From positions 1 through 9,586 of the forward strand of contig DASTMZ010000025.1 of NCBI GenBank assembly GCA_035713725.1: a stretch of 9,586 nucleotides of DNA, written 5' to 3'. The notes under the pieces are model-generated. The model was given only the letters and a program-made list of their open reading frames with translations. It was not told where the DNA came from and ran no database searches. The position numbers and the translations under genes are program-made. Every line of letters begins with the position of its first letter. The first letter of the stretch is position 1. This DNA comes from DASQPR01 sp035713725. Its GTDB lineage: Bacteria > Actinomycetota > Actinomycetes > Mycobacteriales > Micromonosporaceae. This document shows positions 1-5,827 of the stretch, in pieces.

Positions 1-658
1 AGTCGGTGTGGCTGAGGTAAGAGTGGCTCGCCGAGTCCTGCAGATCGACGATCGCATTCGAGACCGGCTGGCCGGTCGTGATGTCGTCGACGACACCGGA
101 GATCGTCGACGACGGCGGCGGTGCCGGACCCTTGAGCGTGATGCTGAGGCCCTGAGTCACGGGCGGATTCGGTTCCGTCGCCTCAGTAACCGACACAGAC
201 GACGTGTTGAACGTTGATGAGCCACCAGGGACTATGTCGCCGATCGACGACGCAGCCTTAACAGCAAACGTAACGGTGGTGTCGGGCGGCGAGGCGCCGA
301 CATCGAAGGTGCAAGTCCCTTGACCAGGACTCGATGCGCCAGCATTGCCACATGCCGACCCTGCAGTCACAGTCACGTCGTTCGGCGACGCACTGCCGCC
401 ACTAACGGTGAGCGTCGCGACCATGGCGGTTCCGTCTTGCTCGCCAGTATTCGTGACTTTCACGGTGATGGTCTGCTGCTGGCCAGGGCTCAGCGTCATA
501 GACGCGGGAGTCGCGCTGACTGACACAAGCGGTGCAGCGAAGGCCGGCGACGCGGTCAGTCCGATGCCGATCACGCTGGCGACGGTGGCCAGTGCCACGA
601 ACAGTCCTGCGTACGCCCGCTTTCGCGGATGCGACCAGGATCGTCGTTGCGCAGTCAC
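1..658 (-). CDS. Secreted surface protein with Ig-like and carboxypeptidase-regulatory-like domains (5' part, truncated by window edge)
   Basis: The minus strand is open from a GTG at 658 to the left edge, giving 219 residues without a stop. An AGGAGG lies at 669-674, ten bases before the GTG, which supports this start. Residues 1-41 are a signal peptide: an Arg-rich n-region (RKR at 12-14), a hydrophobic stretch from about 16 to 35, and a likely signal peptidase site after ASPAFA (36-41). Residues 43-160 resemble a bacterial Ig-like/CARDB/DUF11 beta-sandwich (LSPGQQQTITVKVTNTG at 56-72), with Cys103 and Cys116 placed to form a disulfide. Residues about 184-208 (TISGVVDD, TGQPVSNAIVDLQD) match the start of a carboxypeptidase-regulatory-like or Cna-B-type domain. 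The protein is therefore exported and probably cell-surface or extracellular; its ligand is unknown. Codon third positions are less GC-biased than in purF or purM. The C-terminus, and any anchor, lie outside the window. Confidence 0.82.
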   Translation of the reverse strand, partial: MTAQRRSWSHPRKRAYAGLFVALATVASVIGIGLTASPAFAAPLVSVSATPASMTLSPGQQQTITVKVTNTGEQDGTAMVATLTVSGGSASPNDVTVTAGSACGNAGASSPGQGTCTFDVGASPPDTTVTFAVKAASSIGDIVPGGSSTFNTSSVSVTEATEPNPPVTQGLSITLKGPAPPPSSTISGVVDDITTGQPVSNAIVDLQDSASHSYLSHTD

Positions 659-709
659 GTCCCCACCGCCTCCTGACCGGTCGTCATCCGCCGACCCGTT
701 CGACCGACG

Positions 710-739
710 ATGTAACTGTGTCGTAGAGCTATGTTCCAA
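710..739 (-). promoter_or_regulatory. Candidate promoter of the secreted protein gene
   Basis: On the minus strand TTGGAA (739-734) is followed after 18 bases by TTACAT (715-710), a loose match to -35 and -10 elements. It would start transcription about 45-50 bases before the GTG at 658. The call rests on pattern alone. Confidence 0.25.
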
Positions 740-842
740 TGCGGAATCACCGTGGGCAACTATGCCTGTTCCCGGCCCACTCAGGAAGCCGGGGGGCATC
801 GTCGGGCGGCCGGGGGCGATCAAAGTGCACTCGCAAGATGGG

Positions 843-1223
843 ATGGATCGTCCGGAGATGTCCTACGTGGCTCGCGATCACGGTGCCGTCCAAAGCGCGA
901 TCACAGCATTGAAATCGGGCGACACGCCCGACCGAACAACGCTTCGCGACGCTGTTCGTGAGCTTTTACGGCAATTGTCGGCACGCGCGCCTGGCCGATC
1001 GGTTGAGGTGCGGGTCCCACCTTTCGGTGCTGTTCAATGTATTCCCGGTCCTCGGCACACTCGTGGCACGCCGCCGAATGTCGTGGAGATGGATGCCGTG
1101 ACCTGGGTGAAGGTTGCGACAGGTGAGATCGACTGGGTGACCGGCGTGACTGCCGGTGTCATTCGTGTGAGTGGCGTTCGCGCGGATCTATCCCCGTTCC
1201 TGCCGTTGTCACCCGCATCGTGA
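843..1223 (+). CDS. SCP2/sterol-carrier-family small protein
   Basis: This is a 126-residue protein if read from ATG 843. Its C-terminal two thirds is what I recognise from the short sterol-carrier-family proteins encoded just upstream of purF in many actinobacteria: VEVRVPPFGAVQC at 54-66, GPRHTRGTPPNVVEMD at 69-84, then VTWVKVATGEIDW and SGVRADLSPFLPL. SCP2-like folds are small soluble proteins that can bind lipids, but the substrate of this actinobacterial group is not known to me. It is probably cytoplasmic, since no signal peptide or membrane segment is visible. The start is uncertain: in-frame GTG 825, ATG 843 and ATG 858 are all possible, and none has a convincing ribosome binding site. 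The frame stays open far upstream, but that part is antisense to the secreted protein gene and is not coding. It ends 246 bases before purF. Confidence 0.78.
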   Translation: MDRPEMSYVARDHGAVQSAITALKSGDTPDRTTLRDAVRELLRQLSARAPGRSVEVRVPPFGAVQCIPGPRHTRGTPPNVVEMDAVTWVKVATGEIDWVTGVTAGVIRVSGVRADLSPFLPLSPAS

Positions 1224-1266
1224 ATATCGCGGTTCACGGCCGTCGTGAGTAGGACAGCGCCTCGCG

Positions 1267-1281
1267 TAGACTGACGGTCAG
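1267..1281 (+). promoter_or_regulatory. Candidate -10 element and small palindrome upstream of purF
   Basis: TAGACT at 1267-1272 fits an actinobacterial TANNNT -10 element. The -35 position (about 1243-1248, TCGTGA) is poor. An 11-base odd palindrome, CTGAC-G-GTCAG at 1271-1281, covers the predicted start of transcription and could be an operator. The leader before purF would be about 190 bases. I saw no purine riboswitch fold, but cannot exclude one by eye. Confidence 0.25.
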
Positions 1282-1469
1282 GAAATGACGCCCGAAATGC
1301 GCCGTCGGAACGATCTGCGGGTCGCGCCACGGCACCGCGTTGCGGCACCGAGTGGACGCCGACGGGCACGTTTCCACCGAGCACGATGCCAGCCGGGCAA
1401 GGCACGAGAGCCGCCCAATCGGCCGGCCCGATGGCCGGACGACGACGCCGACCAGATGAAGGAGCGCCG

Positions 1470-3035
1470 GTGCCTCGAGGCGACGGTCAGCTGAATCACG
1501 ATCTTGACCAGCAACAACCGGGTCCACAGGATGCATGCGGCGTATTCGGGGTGTGGGCACCGGGCGAGGACGTCGCCAAGCTCACCTACTTCGGCCTGTA
1601 CACGCTGCAGCATCGCGGCCAGGAGGCGGCCGGCATCGCGGTCAGCGACGGCTCCGGCGTGGTGGTCTACAAGGATCTCGGCCTGGTCGCTCAGGTTTTC
1701 GACGAGGCGACGCTGTCCAGCCTCCGCGGACACATCGCGATCGGGCACACGCGCTACAGCACCACCGGCGCGCCGACGTGGGAAAACGCCCAACCGTCGC
1801 TGAAGTCGTCGGAGTTCGGCGCGACGATCGCGCTGGCCCACAACGGCAATCTGGTCAACACCGCCGAGTTGGCGAAGCTAGCGCATGCCGAGCCGGGCGA
1901 GACGTCGGACACCGCGATCGTCGCGCAGATGCTCGCCTCGAACCCGGACGTCTCCATCGAGGAAGCCGCGATGTCCGTGCTGCCCTTGCTGCGCGGCGCG
2001 TTCAGCTTCGTGTTCATGGACGAGAACACGTTGTACGCGGCGCGGGACGCCCACGGTGTGCGCCCACTCGTGTTGGGCCGCCTGGAGCGCGGCTGGGTGG
2101 TCGCGAGCGAGACCGCGGCGCTGGACATCACCGGCGCGTCGATGGTGCGTGAAATCGAGCCAGGCGAGCTGATCGCGATCGACGAGCACGGGCTGCGCTC
2201 GCACCGGTTTGCCGCGCCGGAACCGAAGGGCTGCCTCTTCGAGTACGTCTATCTCGCCCGCCCGGACACCACGATCTCCGGCCGGAACGTCTACGACGCC
2301 CGCGTCGAGGTAGGTCGACGGCTGGCACGCGAGCACCCGGTCGAGGCGGATCTCGTGATTCCGGTCCCCGAGTCGGGCACCCCGGCCGCGATCGGTTACG
2401 CGCAGGCGTCCGGCATCCCGTACGGTTCCGGGCTGATCAAGAACGCGTACGTCGGCCGGACGTTCATCCAGCCGTCGCAGACGATCCGGCAACTGGGCAT
2501 CCGGCTCAAGCTGAACCCGCTGCGGCACGTGTTGCGTGGCAAGCGGATCGTGGTCGTCGACGACTCGATCGTGCGCGGCAACACGCAGCGGGCAATCGTA
2601 CGGATGCTCCGCGAGGCTGGCGCGATCGAGGTACATCTGCGGATCTCGTCCCCGCCGGTGAAGTGGCCGTGTTTCTATGGCATGGACTTCGGTACGCGTG
2701 CCGAACTCATCGCGGGCAACCTCGAGACGGACGGCGTACGCCGCTCGATCGGTGCGGACTCGCTTGGCTATGTCTCGCTCGACGGGTTGATCGGAGCGAC
2801 CGAACAACCGGCCAGCCGGCTCTGCCGCGCGTGCTTCGACGGCGTTTACCCCATCGACCTGCCCGACGAGAGCCGGATCGGCAAGCACCTCCTGGAGGGC
2901 GTGAGCCGGCGCGTCGAGTCGGACGAAGCGCGCGAGGCGGCGGCCTCCGGGGCCACGGACGTCGGTGTGGACGCGGAGCGCGGCGCACTGCATGCTCAAG
3001 GTCCAGGAGGGTTCGCGACCCTGAGCCGACCGTAG
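1470..3035 (+). CDS. purF: Amidophosphoribosyltransferase (glutamine PRPP amidotransferase)
   Basis: PurF transfers ammonia from glutamine to PRPP, making 5-phosphoribosylamine, the committed step of de novo purine synthesis in the cytoplasm. The start is GTG 1470, with AAGGAG at 1459-1464 five bases before it; the resulting N-terminus (MPRGDGQLNHDL) is like that of Streptomyces PurF. The first 22 residues form a propeptide, to be removed to expose the catalytic Cys23 in DACGVFG. The N-terminal-nucleophile glutaminase domain shows HTRYSTTG (R95), HNGN (124-127) and SDT (D147). The phosphoribosyltransferase domain has the PRPP loop VVDDSIVRGNT at 362-372. Cys255, Cys401, Cys452 and Cys455 (GCLFEY, WPCFYG, LCRAC) are placed as in Bacillus-type PurF, which carries a structural 4Fe-4S cluster. 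The length of 521 residues is normal. The last 40 residues are a variable tail. purM follows after 70 bases, so the two are probably one operon. Confidence 0.97.
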   Translation: MPRGDGQLNHDLDQQQPGPQDACGVFGVWAPGEDVAKLTYFGLYTLQHRGQEAAGIAVSDGSGVVVYKDLGLVAQVFDEATLSSLRGHIAIGHTRYSTTGAPTWENAQPSLKSSEFGATIALAHNGNLVNTAELAKLAHAEPGETSDTAIVAQMLASNPDVSIEEAAMSVLPLLRGAFSFVFMDENTLYAARDAHGVRPLVLGRLERGWVVASETAALDITGASMVREIEPGELIAIDEHGLRSHRFAAPEPKGCLFEYVYLARPDTTISGRNVYDARVEVGRRLAREHPVEADLVIPVPESGTPAAIGYAQASGIPYGSGLIKNAYVGRTFIQPSQTIRQLGIRLKLNPLRHVLRGKRIVVVDDSIVRGNTQRAIVRMLREAGAIEVHLRISSPPVKWPCFYGMDFGTRAELIAGNLETDGVRRSIGADSLGYVSLDGLIGATEQPASRLCRACFDGVYPIDLPDESRIGKHLLEGVSRRVESDEAREAAASGATDVGVDAERGALHAQGPGGFATLSRP

Positions 3036-3055
3036 CTGCGCTGAGCCGACCGTAG
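3021..3055 (+). repeat. 15-bp direct repeat duplicating the purF stop region
   Basis: CTGAGCCGACCGTAG occurs at 3021-3035 and again exactly at 3041-3055, a period of 20 bases. The first copy encodes the last four codons and the TAG stop of purF; the second lies in the purF-purM spacer. The five bases after each copy (CTGCG and CGACG) also partly match. This looks like a short tandem duplication, or a piece of an intergenic repeat family. Confidence 0.9.
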
Positions 3056-3105
3056 CGACGCAAGCGCACATGTTGAAGATGCACTGACGCACCAAAGGGA
3101 GAGCC

Positions 3106-4233
3106 GTGACACACGTGAGCGAGCGGGCAGGCGCCTCGCGACAGCCGTGGCAGGCCGGCGCCGGAAAGGCGACCCACAAGCGCTCCGTGACGTACGAGGA
3201 TGCCGGCGTCTCCGTGCATGCCGGTGAGCAAGCCGTCGAGATGCTCAAGTCGAAGGTCACGCGCACCTGGCGCCCCGAGGTGATCGGCGATCTCGGCGGG
3301 TTCGCCGGACTGTTCCGGCTGGACATGACGAAATACAAGAACCCGGTCCTGGCGTCATCCGCGGACGGCGTCGGCACCAAGCTCGTCATCGCGCAGCAGA
3401 TGGGCATCCATGACACCGTCGGCGTCGACCTCGTCGCGATGGTGGTCGACGATCTGGTCGCGTGCGGCGCCGAACCGCTCTTCCTTCTCGACTACATCGC
3501 GTGCGGCGAAGTGGTGCCGGAGCGGGTGGCGGAGATCGCGGCCGGCATTGCCGACGGCTGCCGGACGGCTGGCTGTGCGCTCCTTGGCGGCGAGACCGCG
3601 GAGCACCCGGGCATGATGGCGCCGCACGAATACGACATCTCCGGGACCGGTGTCGGGGTCGTCGAAGCCGATGCGATCCTCGGCGCGCCGCGCGTGGACG
3701 TGGGCGACGTGGTGATCGCCCTGGGCTCGTCGGGCATGCATTCCAACGGCTTCTCGCTCGTACGCCATGTCCTGCTCGGCGCCGGCCGCCTGCGACTGGA
3801 CACCATCGTCGAGGAACTCGGCCGGCAGAAGACTCTCGGCGAGGAGCTGCTCACGCCGACGCGGATCTATGCGCGCGACTGCCTCGACCTCGTCACCGAG
3901 TGCGACGTGAAGGCATACGCGCACGTGACCGGTGGCGGCATCCCGGGCAACCTGGTGCGGGTGCTGCCCGATCACGTCGACGCGATCGTGGATCGGTCGA
4001 CGTGGCGACCGCAGCCGATCTTCGAGCTGACCCAACGCAAGGGCCGCATCGACGACGCCGAGATGGAGTCGACGTTCAACATGGGCGTCGGCATGTTCGC
4101 CATCGTGGCGCCGGACGACGCCGACCGCGCGCTCGCGTTCCTGACCGGACGCAAGGTCCACGCGTGGGCGGCCGGCGAGATCATCGGCGGGTCCGGCACG
4201 GTGGCGATGATGGGCTCGCACACCGGCGGCTAG
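3106..4233 (+). CDS. purM: Phosphoribosylformylglycinamidine cyclo-ligase (AIR synthetase)
   Basis: PurM closes the imidazole ring, converting FGAM plus ATP to AIR, in cytoplasmic purine biosynthesis. Family motifs occur in order: TYEDAGV (29-35), the ATP-binding DGVGTK (87-92), VDDLVACGAEPLFLLDYIA (114-132), GGETAEHPGM (161-170), GSSGMHSNGFSLVR (207-220), HVTGGGIPGN (273-282) and FNMGVGM (324-330). The start is GTG 3106, just after an AAAGGGAG at 3094-3101; GTG 3115 is a possible alternative. With 375 residues it is longer than E. coli PurM (about 345), mainly through a 28-residue N-terminal stretch before the first motif. It follows purF by 70 bases with no obvious terminator between them, so co-transcription is likely. 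In S. coelicolor the next gene would be the DUF3073 gene; here a RiPP cassette and a hydrolase gene come in between. Confidence 0.97.
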   Translation: MTHVSERAGASRQPWQAGAGKATHKRSVTYEDAGVSVHAGEQAVEMLKSKVTRTWRPEVIGDLGGFAGLFRLDMTKYKNPVLASSADGVGTKLVIAQQMGIHDTVGVDLVAMVVDDLVACGAEPLFLLDYIACGEVVPERVAEIAAGIADGCRTAGCALLGGETAEHPGMMAPHEYDISGTGVGVVEADAILGAPRVDVGDVVIALGSSGMHSNGFSLVRHVLLGAGRLRLDTIVEELGRQKTLGEELLTPTRIYARDCLDLVTECDVKAYAHVTGGGIPGNLVRVLPDHVDAIVDRSTWRPQPIFELTQRKGRIDDAEMESTFNMGVGMFAIVAPDDADRALAFLTGRKVHAWAAGEIIGGSGTVAMMGSHTGG

Positions 4234-4247
4234 CCATCAGCACTCGG

Positions 4248-4282
4248 GCGGCCGGCAATCGGACCGCGCGCCGATCTCGGCG
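4248..4282 (+). terminator. Paired GC-rich hairpins after purM
   Basis: Fifteen bases past the purM stop, GCGGCCG (4248-4254) can pair with CGGACCGC (4260-4267) across a GCAAT loop, with one bulged base. A second stem, CGCCG (4269-4273) with CGGCG (4278-4282), follows directly. There is no T-run, which is common for actinobacterial terminators. If real, it separates the purine operon from the RiPP cassette. Confidence 0.38.
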
Positions 4283-4293
4283 ACGGCACGGGG

Positions 4294-4323
4294 TTCACGC
4301 AGGGCGGTATGACCCCATAGGCT
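4294..4323 (+). promoter_or_regulatory. Candidate promoter of the RiPP cassette
   Basis: TTCACG (4294-4299) and TAGGCT (4318-4323) are 18 bases apart and resemble -35 and -10 elements. Transcription would begin near 4330, inside the left arm of the inverted repeat at 4327-4365, giving a leader of about 30 bases. This would make the cassette independent of purFM. Confidence 0.4.
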
Positions 4324-4326
4324 GAT

Positions 4327-4365
4327 GCGACACTCCCCAAAACGGTTGGGAGGGGCGAGTGTCGC
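4327..4365 (+). promoter_or_regulatory. Inverted repeat enclosing the maturase ribosome binding site and start codon
   Basis: GCGACACT at 4327-4334 is the exact reverse complement of AGTGTCGC at 4358-4365. Inside, CCCC (4335-4338) can pair with GGGG (4352-4355). The GGGAGG ribosome binding site (4348-4353) lies in the loop/right arm and the GTG start (4359-4361) lies within the right arm. As RNA, this would fold the start region into a hairpin and could limit translation. As DNA, it could be a protein-binding dyad near the predicted transcription start. The repeat is seen directly; its function is inferred. Confidence 0.6.
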
Positions 4366-5504
4366 GAGAACACCGTACGTCAGAGGACCGTTACGTCCAG
4401 TGGCGTGGCATGCGCGGCATCGCGACCGTACCCGGCTACGTCATCATGCAGCCGACGACACTGTGCAATCTGGACTGCGCCTACTGCTATCTGCCGCATC
4501 GGGACGCGAACCGCAAGATGCCGGTGGCCGTCGCACAGGCGGTGGCGCGCACCGTCAACGTCTGGGCGGCCGACGCTCGGCGCTTCTCCGTCGTCTGGCA
4601 CGCCGGCGAGCCGCTGGCCGCGGGTCGCGACCACCTCTCCGCGTTGATGGCGCCATTTCGGCGCGTCGAGCACCACGTCCAGACGAACGCCACGCTCATC
4701 GATGATGCCTGGTGCGAGTTCTTCGCCAGCCGCGACGTACACGTCGGAGTGAGCATCGACGGCGATGCCGCGCGAACCGCGATGCGGGTGGACCGTGGCG
4801 GACGGCCGGCGTACCAGAAGATCCGCAAGGGCATCGATGCGCTGCGCCGCCACGACATCCCGTTCGCGGCGCTGTGCGTCGTGTCGGCACCGCAACCGGG
4901 GCTGGGCACCGAGCTGTACGCCTTCTTCCGCGAACTTGGCTGCCACGCGCTCGGGGTGAACGTTGAGGAGCAGGAAGGCGTCAACGTCCGGTCGAACGCG
5001 TTCGACGACGCCGCGGTACGAGGATTCTGGGCCGAGCTGACCGCCGCGTGGCGCGCTGATCCGGTGATCGAACTGCGCGAGATCGAGTGGGCGCTGTGGT
5101 ATGCGGCGAACGCGCTCGACGGCACCGCGGACGATCTGCTGCCCGCGCGTATTGATCCGATTCCGACCATCGGCATGGACGGCTCCGTGGTGCTGCTGTC
5201 GCCGGAGCTCGCCGGATTCCGCGACCGCCACTACGGCGACTTCGCCTCCGGGAACGTGTTGTCCACGCCGCTGGACGTGTTGCTCGATCGCGTGGCGGAC
5301 CGGCCACCCGGGTGGATCGCCGAATACCTGCGCGGCGTCGAGGCCTGCCGCGACACGTGCGCCTATTTCGGTTTCTGTGGCGGCGCGCACGCGGCCAACC
5401 GCTACTTCGAACGCGGCCGCTTCGACACCACCGAGACCGACCACTGCCGCAACAGCAAGATCCGTCTTATCGAGGGAGTTCTGGACTATGCCCGAGCGCA
5501 CTGA
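4359..5504 (+). CDS. Radical SAM peptide maturase, cyclophane-forming type
   Basis: This 381-residue cytoplasmic enzyme has the radical SAM cluster motif C36-X3-C40-X2-C43 (TLCNLDCAYCYL) and a GGEP-like SAM-binding motif, HAGEPL at 81-86. The C-terminal part carries C330-X3-C334-X5-C340 with CGGAHAANRYFERG at 340-353, and C363. This Cys set, seen in SPASM-like maturases of the XyeB/GrrM/FxsB kind, would hold an auxiliary 4Fe-4S cluster. Such enzymes join an aromatic ring to the beta carbon of the residue two positions later, forming three-residue cyclophanes. The start is GTG 4359, with GGGAGG five bases before it, inside an inverted repeat. Its 3' end overlaps the precursor gene by 17 bases, so the two are translationally linked. 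The overlapping gene encodes a peptide with five aromatic-X-X units, the expected substrate. The named family I recall as closest is the actinobacterial AmcB group, from memory only. Exact crosslink chemistry is inferred. Confidence 0.88.
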   Translation: MSREHRTSEDRYVQWRGMRGIATVPGYVIMQPTTLCNLDCAYCYLPHRDANRKMPVAVAQAVARTVNVWAADARRFSVVWHAGEPLAAGRDHLSALMAPFRRVEHHVQTNATLIDDAWCEFFASRDVHVGVSIDGDAARTAMRVDRGGRPAYQKIRKGIDALRRHDIPFAALCVVSAPQPGLGTELYAFFRELGCHALGVNVEEQEGVNVRSNAFDDAAVRGFWAELTAAWRADPVIELREIEWALWYAANALDGTADDLLPARIDPIPTIGMDGSVVLLSPELAGFRDRHYGDFASGNVLSTPLDVLLDRVADRPPGWIAEYLRGVEACRDTCAYFGFCGGAHAANRYFERGRFDTTETDHCRNSKIRLIEGVLDYARAH

Positions 5505-5721
5505 TTCGCTGACCGAACGCATGTCCGCCGCCGCGGGCCTCGCGAGTCTGGTTGGTGAGGCGCGGGCGACGTGGTTATCGCGCGGTGAGCGAGGCCTAGC
5601 CAATCGGGCGGACGAAGACGTGGCCGACGGCGTCGACGGCGCGTCCCGGACACCACGGTGGCGTGCGTTCGAGGATGCGTTCCCGACGTTCTACCAGTTC
5701 ACGAATCGGCCACGGGGCTGA
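5488..5721 (+). CDS. RiPP precursor peptide with tiled aromatic-X-X core (predicted multi-cyclophane)
   Basis: This 77-residue peptide starts at ATG 5488, inside the 3' end of the maturase gene, with GAGGGAG at 5472-5478 nine bases upstream. Residues 1-56 look like a leader: polar and charged, with an Ala-rich stretch (SAAAGLASLVGEARATWL at 13-30) that could form a recognition helix, then an acidic Gly/Asp linker (ADEDVADGVDG, 41-51). The core from residue 58 divides into WRA, FED, a single Ala, then FPT, FYQ and FTN, ending RPRG. Triceptide maturases act on aromatic-X-X units, and the third residue is often polar; FED, FYQ and FTN fit best. There are no Cys residues, so lanthionine or thioether rings are excluded. 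There is no export signal. The frame is open further upstream within the maturase gene, but the ribosome binding site and the leader-like beginning favour 5488. It may belong with AmcA-type precursors (recalled, not checked). Ring number and activity are unknown. Confidence 0.82.
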   Translation: MPERTDSLTERMSAAAGLASLVGEARATWLSRGERGLANRADEDVADGVDGASRTPRWRAFEDAFPTFYQFTNRPRG

Positions 5722-5764
5722 TCGCCGGCCACCCCCGAGAGTGGTACGCAAGGGTCGCCGGATC

Positions 5765-5793
5765 TTGTCCGTCGATGGCCGCAACGGTTACAT
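5765..5793 (+). promoter_or_regulatory. Candidate promoter of the dienelactone hydrolase gene
   Basis: TTGTCC (5765-5770) and TTACAT (5788-5793) are separated by 17 bases in the 106-base gap after the precursor gene. Transcription from near 5800 would give a leader of about 28 bases carrying the GGAGG at 5816-5820. If used, the hydrolase can be expressed apart from the RiPP genes; read-through from the cassette is still possible, because no clear terminator separates them. Confidence 0.35.
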
Positions 5794-5827
5794 GGTCAGC
5801 GGATCTGCCGCCCACGGAGGCTGACGC

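Noticed and set aside
345..842. Upstream part of the open frame leading into the SCP2-like gene
   Set aside because: Most of it is antisense to the secreted protein gene, which has a signal peptide and ribosome binding site. The SCP2-like similarity starts only after about 890.
1224..1469. Possible purine riboswitch upstream of purF
   Set aside because: The gap is long enough, but I found no recognisable purine aptamer core, and actinobacterial purF genes are not generally known to have one. A covariance-model search would decide.
1878..3416. 512-codon open frame on the minus strand
   Set aside because: It lies antisense to purF and the start of purM, whose family motifs are unmistakable. 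Its translation is Arg/Asp/His-rich with no domain, as expected for the complement of GC-rich codons.
5101..5487. In-frame extension of the RiPP precursor into the maturase gene
   Set aside because: The frame is open, but the translation is Ser/Arg/Thr-rich shadow sequence. The ribosome binding site at 5472-5478 and the leader-like beginning fit the ATG at 5488.
4380..5603. 407-codon open frame on the minus strand opposite the radical SAM gene
   Set aside because: It is a mirror frame of the maturase and precursor coding strand; no ribosome binding site or recognisable motif was seen.
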